Assembly: GCF_945952055.1 (NCBI RefSeq) | Contig: NZ_CAMFHB010000021.1 | Coordinates: 36,607 to 100,606 of the forward strand | Origin: an uncultured Alsobacter sp. | Lineage (GTDB): Bacteria > Pseudomonadota > Alphaproteobacteria > Rhizobiales > Beijerinckiaceae | Length of the DNA: 64,000 nt | Direction of reading: 5' to 3' | Made by a program: the position numbers and the translations under genes | Notes under the pieces: generated by a model | Database searches by the model: none | Told to the model about the DNA's origin: nothing | The model's input: the letters and a program-made list of their open reading frames with translations, nothing else | In this document: one piece after another, positions 42,525 to 51,472 of the stretch | Layout of the letters: each line of letters starts with the position of its first letter | Numbering within the stretch: the stretch's first letter is position 1

Positions 42525-43040
42525 ATGAAGAGCGCTCTGAAGAATCTCGACCAGCGCGACATGACGACCGCAGCTTCTCCCGAGGTGACGCCTCTCTACG
42601 TCGAGGCGTTGACCCTGGTTGAGCGGTTGCATCGCCGTCTGCTGGACGTGATCAAGGATGAATTCGATCGGCGGGGCCGTTCGGACGTTAACAGCGTCCA
42701 GGCACTGCTGCTCTACAATATCGGCGACAAGGAACTCACCGCCGGTGAGCTCAGGACACGCGGTTACTATCTCGGCTCGAACGTTTCCTACAACGTGAAG
42801 AAGCTTGTCGAGATGGGTTACCTTCACCATCAGCGCTCCCGCGTCGACCGTCGGTCGGTTCGGATCAGCCTGACGGAGCAGGGCCGCGAGGTTCACGAGA
42901 TCGTCCGGTCTCTCTACGAGAAGCATGTCCGCACGGTCGAACAGATCGGCGGCATCTCCTCCGAAGACTTCAAGCAGGTGAATACCGCCCTTGCGCGCCT
43001 GGAGCGCTTCTGGACGGACCACATTCGCTACCGTCTCTGA
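42525..43040 (+). CDS. ldtR: MarR-family regulator LdtR
   Basis: Winged-helix transcription factor of 171 aa (181 if ATG 42495 is used; ATG 42525 has GAGG five bases upstream). The recognition region is ELTAGELRTRGYYLGSNVSY followed by NVKKLVEMGYLHHQRSRVD and RRSVRISLTEQG, the MarR wing. The match to LdtR of Liberibacter and Sinorhizobium rests on the YYLGSNVSYNVKKLVEMGY sequence and on the L,D-transpeptidase gene 1.1 kb downstream. In those organisms LdtR activates ldtP and affects osmotic tolerance and morphology. A strong hairpin after the stop separates it from the next, convergent gene. Confidence 0.87.
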   Translation: MKSALKNLDQRDMTTAASPEVTPLYVEALTLVERLHRRLLDVIKDEFDRRGRSDVNSVQALLLYNIGDKELTAGELRTRGYYLGSNVSYNVKKLVEMGYLHHQRSRVDRRSVRISLTEQGREVHEIVRSLYEKHVRTVEQIGGISSEDFKQVNTALARLERFWTDHIRYRL

Positions 43041-43094
43041 CGGGAGCAGCGGGCCGGTCATCACCCGCCCGCATTCGCGACGCTGCACCCTGGA

Positions 43095-43133
43095 GGGCAG
43101 GTCTGAGCCGGGCTGACCCGGTCAGGCCTGCCC
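43095..43133. terminator. Bidirectional hairpin between ldtR and the DUF1295 gene
   Basis: GGGCAGGTCTGAGCCGGG pairs with CCCGGTCAGGCCTGCCC around the loop CTGA, about 17 pairs with one bulged G. It overlaps the last codons of the minus-strand gene. No long T-run follows. Its position between convergent genes suits a shared terminator. Confidence 0.5.
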
Positions 43134-43988
43134 GTCTTCGCTCAACGGCCGCGGCGCGGTGCCACGCACCCGCGGCGGCATGGGAATGAACGCACTGGTG
43201 GTCGCCGCGTAGTCGGCGAAGCCCGGGCGCGTGGCCAGATGGGCCTCGAGCGGCGGGATGCCCGACACCTTCAGGAGCAGGAGGGTGAGCAGGGCCGGTC
43301 CCAGGAAAACCGCCCACTGCCCGCAGATCCCGAAGGCGATCACGCCGAAGCCCCACCACAGGACGGTTTCGCCGAAATAGTTGGGGTGCCGGCTCCACGC
43401 GAAGAGCCCGGTCGTCAGCAGGCGTCCGGCATGCGCCGGGTCGCGCTTGAAGCGCATCAGCGCGGCGTCGGCCACGGCCTCCATGACAAAGCCGCAGACG
43501 AACATCCCCACGCCCAGCGCGATCGTCGCCGCATCTGGCTCCTGCGCGGCGGGCTGGACGCCCAGCGCCAGGTGCAGGGGCAGGGCGATGAGCCACATCA
43601 CCAGGGCCTGGAGCATGAAGACCAGCCAGAAGCTGAGCGATGGCCAGCGCTCGCCGTACCGGGCGCGCATGTCGGCGTAGCGCGGGTCCTCGGCCTCCGC
43701 CCGGCCGTGGCGGAGCCACAGATGGGCGCCCAGGCGGACGGACCAGAGAGAGACGAGCCCGGCCAGGATCAGGGCATAGGTGTCGGTGTTGCCCGAAAGC
43801 CCCACCAGGAGCCAGGCGATCACGCCGAATCCGAAGCCCCAGTAGAGATCGACGACGCTGCAGTCGACGAGGCGCCGGCTGAGCCTCCACAGGGCCGCGA
43901 ATACGACGATCGTGACGCTGAACGCGACCAGGGATGGTCCCAGCCAGCCTGCCGCGCCCGTCCACGCACCGAGTGACATTCCGATCAC
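43122..43988 (-). CDS. DUF1295-family membrane protein (steroid 5-alpha-reductase fold)
   Basis: Integral membrane protein of 288 aa with about seven helices. The C-terminal part has the motif FAWSRHPNYFGETVLWWGFG and late SGIPPLEAHLATRPGFADY, the conserved core of DUF1295 and related isoprenylcysteine-methyltransferase/5-alpha-reductase proteins, which bind NADPH or SAM. GTG 43988 and ATG 43979 are both possible starts. Its substrate is unknown. It lies between ldtR and ldtP on the opposite strand, so the intergenic DNA before ldtP serves both genes. The middle segment VVDLYWGFGFGVIAW is also typical of the family. Confidence 0.82.
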   Translation of the reverse strand: MIGMSLGAWTGAAGWLGPSLVAFSVTIVVFAALWRLSRRLVDCSVVDLYWGFGFGVIAWLLVGLSGNTDTYALILAGLVSLWSVRLGAHLWLRHGRAEAEDPRYADMRARYGERWPSLSFWLVFMLQALVMWLIALPLHLALGVQPAAQEPDAATIALGVGMFVCGFVMEAVADAALMRFKRDPAHAGRLLTTGLFAWSRHPNYFGETVLWWGFGVIAFGICGQWAVFLGPALLTLLLLKVSGIPPLEAHLATRPGFADYAATTSAFIPMPPRVRGTAPRPLSEDGQA

Positions 43989-44168
43989 GCCTTCGTGCCT
44001 CGTTGTTGGGCTGCGGTCCGTGCCATAAAATTGCCCGCTAGCACCTGCTTAAGCGAAGTCGTACACGCAACGCCGACACTGCAGTCCATCGGGAACGGTT
44101 CGTTTACGCTGATCCGCCAAGGATCCATTCACGAACGCCGCCCCCTTAAACCGGTATTGATACGCACC

Positions 44169-45434
44169 ATGACCGCTTTCAGATCGTTCACCCGCCGAGA
44201 GATCCTCCCGGTGCTCGCAGGCGCCGCCACCCTGACGGTCGCCGCCGGCCGGGCGATGGCTCAGGAAATGATGGGCGGCCAGGCGGAGTGGAAGCAGAAC
44301 TACGACGCTGCGACCAACCTCAAGGTGTCGCGCTCGACGGTTCCGGTCCTGTCGCCGCTGACGCTGCAGGCCACCGAGCAGATGATCGAGACCTATCGCC
44401 GTCTCGTGTCGTCCGGTGGCTTCCCGCAGATGCCGCCGGCCAATCTCAAGCTCGGTGCGAAGAACGCCAACGTGGTGGCCCTGCGCCGCCGCCTCATCGC
44501 CTCCGGTGACCTCGACCAGAGCCTGGGCTCCTCGCCCGTGTTCGACAGCTTCGTCGAAGGCGGCGTGAAGCGCTTCCAGCAGCGCCACGGCCTGCAGCCG
44601 ACCGGCGTCGTCACGCCCGCCACGGTGACGGCCATGAACGTCCCGGCCGACGTGCGCCTGCGCCAGCTCGAGACCAACGTGGTGCGCCTGCGCAGCTATG
44701 CCGGCAACCTCGGCAACCGCTTCGTCGTCGCCAACATCCCGGCGGCCCTGGTCGAGACGGTCGAGAACGGCCAGGTCATGACCCGCCACGCCGCCGGCGT
44801 GGGCAAGATCGACCGCCAGTCGCCGGTCATGACGACCCGCGCGACCGACATCAACTTCAACCCCTTCTGGACGGTCCCCGCCTCGATCATCAAGAAGGAC
44901 CTGATCCCGAAGATGCAGGCGGATCCCAACTACCTGACCGAGAACAAGATCCGCATCTACAACGGCCAGGGCCAGGAGTTGCAGCCGACCCAGGTGAACT
45001 GGCGCTCGGACGAGGCCACCCGCTACCAGTTCCGCCAGGATCCGGGCGGCGAGTTCAACTCGCTGGGCTTCGTGCGCATCAACATCGCCAATCCCTACGG
45101 CGTGTACATGCACGACACGCCCGCCAAGGGCATCTTCGGCGACGACTTCCGCTTCGTCTCGTCGGGCTGCATGCGCGTCCAGAACGTGCGCGACTACATC
45201 ACCTGGCTGTTGAAGGACACGCCCGGCTGGGGTCGCGAGCAGATCGACGCGGCCATCGAAGGCGGCCAGCGCGTCGACGCCCGCCTGGCCCAGCCCGTGC
45301 CGGTCTACTGGACCTACATCACCGCCTGGGCCACGCCGGACGGCATCGTCCAGTTCCGCGACGACATCTACAACAAGGACGGCATCGGCCCCGTGCCGGT
45401 CGCGTCCATGCAGAAGACCGAGGAAGAGGAGTAA
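44169..45434 (+). CDS. ldtP: L,D-transpeptidase (LdtP)
   Basis: Periplasmic peptidoglycan-modifying enzyme that makes 3-3 cross-links or attaches proteins to the wall. It has 421 aa, beginning with a twin-Arg-containing signal ([20 protein letters not shown], then GRAMAQ). The peptidoglycan-binding domain ([35 protein letters not shown]) lies around residues 100-160. The YkuD catalytic domain has [20 protein letters not shown] followed by GCMRVQ, with the nucleophile at C334. ATG 44169 replaces longer frames that lack a signal peptide at the N-terminus. In relatives it is activated by LdtR, encoded 1.1 kb upstream. Confidence 0.92.
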   Translation: MTAFRSFTRREILPVLAGAATLTVAAGRAMAQEMMGGQAEWKQNYDAATNLKVSRSTVPVLSPLTLQATEQMIETYRRLVSSGGFPQMPPANLKLGAKNANVVALRRRLIASGDLDQSLGSSPVFDSFVEGGVKRFQQRHGLQPTGVVTPATVTAMNVPADVRLRQLETNVVRLRSYAGNLGNRFVVANIPAALVETVENGQVMTRHAAGVGKIDRQSPVMTTRATDINFNPFWTVPASIIKKDLIPKMQADPNYLTENKIRIYNGQGQELQPTQVNWRSDEATRYQFRQDPGGEFNSLGFVRINIANPYGVYMHDTPAKGIFGDDFRFVSSGCMRVQNVRDYITWLLKDTPGWGREQIDAAIEGGQRVDARLAQPVPVYWTYITAWATPDGIVQFRDDIYNKDGIGPVPVASMQKTEEEE

Positions 45435-45472
45435 GCCTCCTCCCACGCCGGGTGCCATTCGCACCACGGTCC

Positions 45473-45515
45473 TGCGTCCTGCAGCACGCGGCCATGGCCG
45501 CTGCCCAGGACGAGG
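45473..45515 (+). repeat. Family B repeat, divergent copy
   Basis: TGCGTCCTGCAGCACGCGGC then CATGGCCGCTGCCCAGGACG and AGG: same ends as the 28371 copy with a different hairpin core (GCGGCCATGGCCGC). It lies about 40 bases after the ldtP stop. Confidence 0.55.
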
Positions 45516-45571
45516 TCCGTGGTGTTTTCTTTTGGAATTTCAAAGTTTTTCACTGGCACTCTCTCTCGCCG

Positions 45572-45650
45572 CCGTCCGGCCCGGGCGTCCACGACTTTGC
45601 CGGGGCCGTGCTCAAGTCGTGGATGGCCGGGCCGGCTCCCGGCCAGCATG
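45572..45650. repeat. Family A palindromic repeat, degenerate inverted pair
   Basis: Left arm 45572-45601 (CCGTCCGGCCCGGGCGTCCA then CGACTTTGCC), right arm 45613-45650 (CAAGTCGTGGATGGCCGGGC then CGGCTCCCGGCCAGCATG). Between ldtP and glyA. Confidence 0.75.
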
Positions 45651-45819
45651 CGGAGTGGTTGAGCGAGGTGGGCCAGGGGCCGCCGCCTGCGGCAACTGTC
45701 ACCCACGTGTCGGGTGCCGTCTTGGTTGGCGACCTGCCCCCTGCGTGTTAATGCACCGCAGCACGGCGGGCCCCTGCCTGGCCCGCCGCACGATCCGTTT
45801 GCTTTCCAGGAGGTCCGAC

Positions 45820-47121
45820 ATGTCGGCGCAGGCCCGTGGCGACAGCCATTTGTCGAACAGCTTCTTCTCGGCGGCGCTCGCCGACCGCGATCCGGAGATC
45901 GCCGAGGCGATTCGCCTGGAGCTCGGTCGCCAGCGTGACGAGATCGAGCTGATCGCCTCCGAGAACATCGTGTCCCGCGCCGTGCTCGAGGCGCAGGGCT
46001 CGGTGATGACCAACAAGTACGCGGAGGGCTATCCGGGCCGCCGCTACTACGGCGGCTGCCAGTTCGTCGACATCGCCGAGAAGCTCGCCATCGACCGCGC
46101 CTGCCGTCTCTTCGATTGCAAGTTCGCCAACGTGCAGCCGAACTCGGGTTCGCAGGCCAACCAGGCCGTGTTCATGGCGCTGATGAAGCCCGGCGACACC
46201 TTCATGGGCCTCGACCTCGCCGCCGGCGGCCATCTCACCCACGGCGCCCCGCCCAACATGTCGGGCAAGTGGTTCAACGTGGTGAGCTACGGCGTGCGCC
46301 GCGACGATCATACGGTCGACATGGAGGCGATGGAGAAGCTCGCCCGCGAGCACAAGCCCAAGCTCATCATCGCCGGCGGCTCGGGCTATGCCCGCCACTG
46401 GGACTTCGCCCGCTTCCGCGCCATCGCGGACGAGGTCGGCGCCTTCTTCATGGTCGACATGGCCCATTTCGCGGGCCTGGTGGCCGGTGGCTCGCATCCC
46501 TCGCCGTTCCCGCACGCCCATGTCGTCACGTCGACGACCCACAAGACCCTGCGCGGCCCGCGCGGCGGCCTGATCCTCACCAACGACGAGGACATCGCCA
46601 AGAAGATCAACTCGGCGGTGTTCCCTGGCCTGCAGGGCGGCCCGCTGATGCACGTCATCGCGGCCAAGGCGGTGGCCTTCGGCGAGGCGCTGACCCCGCA
46701 GTTCAAGCTCTACGCGCAGGCCGTCGTCGAGAACGCCAAGGTGATGGCCGACACGCTGCTCAAGGCCGGCTACGCGATCGTCACCGGCGGCACGGACAAC
46801 CACCTGATGCTGGTCGATCTCAGGCCGAAGGGCCTGAACGGCAAGGCGTCGGAGGCGTCGCTGGGTCGCGCGCACATCACGTGCAACAAGAACGGCGTGC
46901 CCTTCGACACCGAGAAGCCGACGATCACCTCCGGCATCCGGCTCGGGTCGCCGGCGGCGACGTCGCGCGGCTTCGGCACGGCCGAGTTCAAGACCGTGGG
47001 CGAGCTCATCGTCGAGACGCTCGACGGCCTCGCCAAGAACGGCGAGACCGGCAACGCGGCGGTCGAGGCCGCCGTCCAGAAGCGGGTGAGCCAGCTCACC
47101 GGCCGCTTCCCGATCTACTGA
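45820..47121 (+). CDS. glyA: Serine hydroxymethyltransferase
   Basis: PLP enzyme interconverting serine and glycine with transfer of a one-carbon unit to tetrahydrofolate. It has 433 aa. The PLP lysine is in [17 protein letters not shown]; other family segments are [33 protein letters not shown] and [18 protein letters not shown] 45820 follows a perfect CAGGAGGT Shine-Dalgarno. nrdR begins 21 bases after the stop and the riboflavin genes continue; glyA-nrdR-ribD is a widespread order in Hyphomicrobiales. Confidence 0.96.
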   Translation: MSAQARGDSHLSNSFFSAALADRDPEIAEAIRLELGRQRDEIELIASENIVSRAVLEAQGSVMTNKYAEGYPGRRYYGGCQFVDIAEKLAIDRACRLFDCKFANVQPNSGSQANQAVFMALMKPGDTFMGLDLAAGGHLTHGAPPNMSGKWFNVVSYGVRRDDHTVDMEAMEKLAREHKPKLIIAGGSGYARHWDFARFRAIADEVGAFFMVDMAHFAGLVAGGSHPSPFPHAHVVTSTTHKTLRGPRGGLILTNDEDIAKKINSAVFPGLQGGPLMHVIAAKAVAFGEALTPQFKLYAQAVVENAKVMADTLLKAGYAIVTGGTDNHLMLVDLRPKGLNGKASEASLGRAHITCNKNGVPFDTEKPTITSGIRLGSPAATSRGFGTAEFKTVGELIVETLDGLAKNGETGNAAVEAAVQKRVSQLTGRFPIY

Positions 47122-47142
47122 GCCTTCGCGGGAGAAGACCGG

Positions 47143-47649
47143 GTGCGCTGTCCCTACTGCTCGTCGCTCGACACGCAGGTCAAGGATTCCCGTCCGACGG
47201 ATGACCATTCGGCCATCCGCCGCCGGCGCGTGTGCCCGGATTGCGGCGGCCGCTTCACGACCTTTGAGCGCGTGCAGCTTCGCGAACTCATCGTGGTGAA
47301 GCGCTCGGGCCGGCGCATTCCCTTCGACCGCGACAAGCTGGAGCGCTCGGTCGAGATCGCCCTGCGCAAGCGCCCGGTCGAGGCCGACCGGGTGGAGCGC
47401 ATGATCAACGGCATCGTGCGGCAGCTCGAGAGCATGGGCGACGGCGAGATCCCCAGCGCGACCATCGGCGAACTCGTGATGGACGGACTGAAGAACCTCG
47501 ACGACGTGGCCTATGTGCGCTTCGCGTCGGTCTACAAGAACTTCCGCGAAGCCAAGGATTTCGAGAGCCTTCTCGGCGAATTGTCGGGCGACGAGGCGGC
47601 CGAGGGCCCGGCCCGCAGGCAGGCGGCGCCCGCCCGCGAGAACGGCTGA
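47143..47649 (+). CDS. nrdR: Transcriptional repressor NrdR
   Basis: ATP/dATP-sensing repressor of ribonucleotide reductase genes. It has 168 aa. The zinc ribbon is formed by C3, C6, C31 and C34 (MRCPYC, VCPDCGG), followed by the ATP-cone domain ([20 protein letters not shown]). A low-complexity tail of about 15 residues is extra. The start is GTG at 47143, where the zinc ribbon must begin. The stop overlaps the ribD start (TGATG), so translation is coupled with ribD. Confidence 0.95.
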   Translation: MRCPYCSSLDTQVKDSRPTDDHSAIRRRRVCPDCGGRFTTFERVQLRELIVVKRSGRRIPFDRDKLERSVEIALRKRPVEADRVERMINGIVRQLESMGDGEIPSATIGELVMDGLKNLDDVAYVRFASVYKNFREAKDFESLLGELSGDEAAEGPARRQAAPARENG

Positions 47650-48815
47650 TGACGAGCGCGTCCGTCGCCTCGTCCGGCGAGAGGCGCCTTTCTCCCCAGG
47701 AACAGACGGCGGTCGATGAGCGCATGATGCGCCATGCCCTGGCGCTCGCGCGCCGCGGCCTCGGCAACACCTGGCCCAACCCCGCCGTGGGCGCCGTGAT
47801 CTGGCGCATGACGGACGACGGGCCGGTGGTCGTGGGCCGCGGCTTCACGCAGCCGGGAGGCCGGCCCCATGCCGAGACCGTGGCGCTGGCCCAGGCCGGC
47901 GAGGCCGCGCGTGGCGCCTCCATCGCGGTCACGCTGGAGCCCTGTTCCCATCACGGCAAGACGCCGCCCTGCAGCGGCGCCATCCTCCAGGCCGGCATCC
48001 GCCGCGTCGTCTCCGCCATCGAGGACCCCGATCCGCGGGTCAACGGCCGCGGCCACATCATGCTGCGCGCCAACGGCGTCGAGGTCGTCACCGGCGTGCT
48101 CGCGCGGGAGGCCCGGCGGGGCAATTTCGGCTTCATCCGCAAGGTGGTGGACGGCCGTCCGAGCGTGACGCTGAAACTCGCGCGCACGGCCGACGGGTTC
48201 GCGGCCGGCTCCGGTCCCGAGCGCCTGATGATCACCGGGCCGCAGGCAAACGCCCGCGTGCACATGCTGCGCGCCCAGCACGACGCCATCCTGGTGGGCG
48301 CCGGCACGGTCATGGCGGACGATCCCCTGCTCACCTGCCGGCTGCCGGGACTGGAGGACCAGTCGCCGGTCCGGGTCGTGCTCGACAGCGCCCTGGCACT
48401 GCCCGCCGACCGCCGCGTCTTCACCGACCGTTCCGGGCCGGCCACCTGGGTCATGACCGGCGCCGACGCGTCCTGGGACAGCGAGCGCACGCTGGTGGGC
48501 CTGGGCATCGGCGTCGAGCGCGTGCGGCGCACGCCGGAGGGGCTCGACCTGCGCGGCGTGCTCGGCGCGCTGGCTTCGCGCGGCATCACGCGGCTCTTCT
48601 GCGAGGGCGGCCCGCGCCTGGGCGAGGCGCTGGCGCGCCTCGACCTCGTCGACGACCTCGTCCTGCTCACCGGGCCCGAGCCGCTCGGCGCGGCCGGGTT
48701 GCCGGCACTCGGCCCCATACTCACTCGCATCGCCTCGGGCGGCGCGACCCATGAACCCGCCCTGGAGGCGGATCTGGGCCGTGATCGTCTGCAGCTCTTC
48801 ACGAGGAGGATCTGA
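47649..48815 (+). CDS. ribD: Bifunctional riboflavin deaminase/reductase RibD
   Basis: Deaminates and then reduces the pyrimidine product of GTP cyclohydrolase II. It has 388 aa. The N-terminal zinc deaminase domain has PHAETVALAQAGEAA and EPCSHHGKTPPC (His and two Cys zinc ligands). The C-terminal reductase domain has VGAGTVMADDPLLTCRLPG and LFCEGGPRLGEALARLDLVD. The start ATG overlaps the nrdR stop; about 25 residues precede the deaminase core. Its stop overlaps the ribE ATG (TGATG). A second, reductase-only homologue is encoded at 10392-11141. Confidence 0.95.
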   Translation: MTSASVASSGERRLSPQEQTAVDERMMRHALALARRGLGNTWPNPAVGAVIWRMTDDGPVVVGRGFTQPGGRPHAETVALAQAGEAARGASIAVTLEPCSHHGKTPPCSGAILQAGIRRVVSAIEDPDPRVNGRGHIMLRANGVEVVTGVLAREARRGNFGFIRKVVDGRPSVTLKLARTADGFAAGSGPERLMITGPQANARVHMLRAQHDAILVGAGTVMADDPLLTCRLPGLEDQSPVRVVLDSALALPADRRVFTDRSGPATWVMTGADASWDSERTLVGLGIGVERVRRTPEGLDLRGVLGALASRGITRLFCEGGPRLGEALARLDLVDDLVLLTGPEPLGAAGLPALGPILTRIASGGATHEPALEADLGRDRLQLFTRRI

Positions 48816-49453
48816 TGTTCACCGGTCTCGTGTCCGACGTGGGCACCGTCGTCGAGGTGTCGGACCACCAGGGTTCGCTGCGCCACATCAAGATCGCCTC
48901 GGCCTACGACCCGGCGTCGATCCCCATGGGGGCCTCGATCGCCTGTTCGGGCCCCTGCCTCACGGTCGTCGCCATCGAGCCGCGCGAGGGCGGCGGATGC
49001 GTGTTCGCCGTCGATGCGGCGGCCGAGACGCTCGCCCGCACCACGGTCGGCGCATGGCAGGCGGGCACGCGGGTGAACCTCGAGCGCTCGCTCAAGATCG
49101 GCGACGAGCTCGGCGGGCACATCGTGTCCGGCCATGTCGACGGGGTGGCCGAGATCGTCGCCCGCGACGACGTGACCGGGGAGGGGGCCTGGGGCGCCAC
49201 CGCGCGCTTCACCATCCGCATGCCGGCCCAGCTCGCCCGCTTCGTGGCGGAGAAGGGCTCCGTGGCGCTCGACGGCACCTCGCTGACCGTGAACACCGTC
49301 GAGAAGGATCTTTTCACGGTGTTCCTCATTCCCCATACCCTGGCCGTCACGACCTGGGGCACCCTGAAGGCCGGCGACAGGCTCAATCTCGAGGTGGACC
49401 TCATGGCCCGCTACGCCGCCCGGCTTGCGGAAGCACGCGAGCAGGGGTACTGA
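48815..49453 (+). CDS. ribE: Riboflavin synthase alpha chain
   Basis: Dismutates two 6,7-dimethyl-8-ribityllumazine molecules to riboflavin and the pyrimidine. It has 212 aa, made of two lumazine-binding barrels. The N-terminus [15 protein letters not shown] is the universal start of the family; the second barrel begins with [16 protein letters not shown] near residue 100, and [20 protein letters not shown] follows. It is translationally coupled to ribD. No ribBA gene lies between it and ribH, unlike many proteobacterial rib operons. Confidence 0.95.
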   Translation: MFTGLVSDVGTVVEVSDHQGSLRHIKIASAYDPASIPMGASIACSGPCLTVVAIEPREGGGCVFAVDAAAETLARTTVGAWQAGTRVNLERSLKIGDELGGHIVSGHVDGVAEIVARDDVTGEGAWGATARFTIRMPAQLARFVAEKGSVALDGTSLTVNTVEKDLFTVFLIPHTLAVTTWGTLKAGDRLNLEVDLMARYAARLAEAREQGY

Positions 49454-49484
49454 CCGCGTATCGTTTTCATCCCCGAGGCCACCG

Positions 49485-49982
49485 ATGGCTCAACCCCGCT
49501 TTGCCACCGCCACGACCGACAGCGTGCCCACCCGCGGGCGCGTGCTGATCGTCGAAGCTCGTTTCTACGATGACATCGCGAACGAGCTGCTGGCTGGGGC
49601 GAAGACCGTTTGCGAGCTCGAGGAGGCGACGGCCGTCGTGGTGACCGTCAACGGCGCGCTCGAGATTCCCGGCACCATCGCGATCTGCCTCGACGCCGCC
49701 GAGGCGCGCGGCGAGCCCTTCGACGCGGTGGTCGCCCTGGGCTGCGTGATCCGCGGCGAGACGGGGCACTACGACATCGTGGCGGGCGAGAGCTCGCGCG
49801 CCCTCATGGACCTGTCGATCGCCCGCAAGATCCCGCTGGGCAACGGCATTCTCACCGTCGAGAACGAGGCGCAGGCCTGGGCCCGCGCCCGGGTGTCCGA
49901 GATGAACAAGGGTGCAGGCGCAGCCGAGGCGGCGCTGGCCGTCCTGCGCATCAAGCGCCGCGCCGCGGCCGGAAGGATCTGA
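49485..49982 (+). CDS. ribH: 6,7-dimethyl-8-ribityllumazine synthase
   Basis: Condenses the ribityl-aminopyrimidine with dihydroxybutanone phosphate. It has 165 aa. Family segments are [36 protein letters not shown] and [20 protein letters not shown], which includes the catalytic His region. ATG 49485 begins the protein; upstream in-frame codons lie within the end of ribE. nusB follows after three bases, the usual ribH-nusB pairing. Confidence 0.95.
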   Translation: MAQPRFATATTDSVPTRGRVLIVEARFYDDIANELLAGAKTVCELEEATAVVVTVNGALEIPGTIAICLDAAEARGEPFDAVVALGCVIRGETGHYDIVAGESSRALMDLSIARKIPLGNGILTVENEAQAWARARVSEMNKGAGAAEAALAVLRIKRRAAAGRI

Positions 49983-49985
49983 CCC

Positions 49986-50453
49986 ATGTCGCGAGGCGAG
50001 AAACGCTCCGCCGCGAGGCTTGCGGCGGTGCAGGCACTCTATGAGATGGAGATGTCCGGCAAGGGCGTCGTGGAGGCCGTGGCCGAGTTCGAGGCCCACT
50101 GGATCGGCCGGGAAGTCGACGACGTCGAGTTCAAGCCCGCCGAGGCGCCGTTCTTCCGGGACCTGGTCGCCGGCGTGGTGCAGGAGCAGCGCCTCGTCGA
50201 CCAGAAGGTGGACACCGCGCTCGCCAAGGGCTGGCCCCTCGTCCGCGTCGAGGCCGTGCTGCGCGCCATCATGCGCTGCGGCGCCTTCGAGCTCATCCGC
50301 CGTTCCGACGTCCCGGCCCGCGTCGTCATCTCCGAGTATGTCGACGTGGCCCATGCCTTCTACGATGGCGACGAGCCCGGCATGGTGAACGCCGTCCTGG
50401 ATTCCATCGGTCGGGACGTTCGCGCCGACGAACTCTCCAAGCGCGTCGGATAG
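49986..50453 (+). CDS. nusB: Transcription antitermination protein NusB
   Basis: All-helical RNA-binding factor that with NusE (S10) binds boxA in rRNA leaders. It has 155 aa. The N-terminus SRGEKRSAARLAAVQALYEM is the conserved arginine-rich RNA-binding part, and VRVEAVLRAIMRCGAFELIR with VVISEYVDVAHAFYDGDEPG is the conserved helical core. It lies three bases after ribH and 10 before thiL, in the operon from glyA or nrdR. Confidence 0.95.
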   Translation: MSRGEKRSAARLAAVQALYEMEMSGKGVVEAVAEFEAHWIGREVDDVEFKPAEAPFFRDLVAGVVQEQRLVDQKVDTALAKGWPLVRVEAVLRAIMRCGAFELIRRSDVPARVVISEYVDVAHAFYDGDEPGMVNAVLDSIGRDVRADELSKRVG

Positions 50454-50463
50454 GGCAGGGATC

Positions 50464-51462
50464 ATGTCGGCAGGCGACGGGCGACCCTCCGAGGACGACC
50501 TGATCGCCCGCTGGTTCGCGCCGATCGCCGGCCCGGCGGGCCTCGCCCTCAAGGACGACGCGGCCTGCCTCACCCCGCCTCCCGGCCACGACCTGGTGCT
50601 GACGGCCGATGCGCTGGTCGCCGGCGTCCACTTCTTCCCCGACGATCCCCCCGCCAGCATCGCCCGCAAGGCGCTCGACGTGAATCTCTCCGATCTCGCC
50701 GCCAAGGGCGCCGAGCCGGCGGGGTTCCTGCTGTCGCTGGCCCTGCCGCCGGACTGGCAGCCCGACTGGCTGGAGGCCTTCGCCTCGGGTCTGGGTCAGG
50801 CCGCCGGCGCGGGCCGGTGCCCGCTGCTGGGAGGCGACACCGTCAAGACGCCCGGCCCCCTGACGCTCTCCGTCACGGCGCTGGGGTCCGTGCCGACCGG
50901 CCGCATGGTCGCCCGCACCGGAGCCCGGCCGGGCGACGCGGTGTATGTCAGCGGCACCATCGGGGACGCGGCGCTGGGCCTGAAGCTTCGCCAGGCTCCC
51001 GACGCCGCGTGGGCGGCCGCGCTGTCGGCCGGCGACCGGGACCACCTCCTCGACCGCTTCCTGCACCCACGCCCGCGCCAGGCCCTGGTGCCGGCGCTGC
51101 GGGCGGCCGCCAGCGGCGCCATGGACGTGTCGGATGGCCTTCTCGGCGATCTCGCCAAGATGATGCGGGCATCGGGCACGCACGCGACGCTCGACCTCGA
51201 CGCCGTCCCGCTTTCCGGGGCCGCCCGCCGGGCCGTCGCGGCCGACCCCGACCTGCTGGCGGTGGCGGCCACCGGGGGTGACGACTACGAGATCCTGGCG
51301 ACGGTGCCGGCCGCCGCCGCGGCGGCGTTCGAAACGGCAGCGTTGCAGACGGGCATGGCTGTCACCCGATTGGCCATGGTGACAGCAGGGCCCGCCGGGA
51401 TCATGGTCCTGCGCAACGGAAAGCCTGTCCCGATCGGGGCCGGCTCCTACAGCCATTTCTGA
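50464..51462 (+). CDS. thiL: Thiamine-monophosphate kinase
   Basis: Phosphorylates thiamine phosphate to the active cofactor thiamine pyrophosphate. It has 332 aa of the PurM/ThiL fold. The magnesium/ATP residues fall in LKDDAACLTPP and LTADALVAGVHFF; LNVSDLAAKGAEP-type sequence is seen as VNLSDLAAKGAEPAGFLLSL, with LLGGDTVKTPGPLTLSVTA and MDVSDGLLGDLAKM further on. ATG 50464 follows GGCAGGGATC. The nusB-thiL pairing is common in alphaproteobacteria. An MFS transporter gene follows after 10 bases. Confidence 0.94.
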   Translation: MSAGDGRPSEDDLIARWFAPIAGPAGLALKDDAACLTPPPGHDLVLTADALVAGVHFFPDDPPASIARKALDVNLSDLAAKGAEPAGFLLSLALPPDWQPDWLEAFASGLGQAAGAGRCPLLGGDTVKTPGPLTLSVTALGSVPTGRMVARTGARPGDAVYVSGTIGDAALGLKLRQAPDAAWAAALSAGDRDHLLDRFLHPRPRQALVPALRAAASGAMDVSDGLLGDLAKMMRASGTHATLDLDAVPLSGAARRAVAADPDLLAVAATGGDDYEILATVPAAAAAAFETAALQTGMAVTRLAMVTAGPAGIMVLRNGKPVPIGAGSYSHF

Positions 51463-51472
51463 GGAAGCGCCC

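Larger units (their letters stand above)
45435..45819. other. 385-base intergenic stretch before glyA
   Basis: It contains a family B copy (45473-45515), a short A/T-rich run (45525-45555), a degenerate family A inverted pair (45572-45650) and about 170 bases of glyA leader. I searched the leader by eye for a riboswitch or attenuator and saw none; a CCCGCCG/CGGCGGG hairpin (near 45768-45790) lies shortly before the glyA Shine-Dalgarno. Confidence 0.6.
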
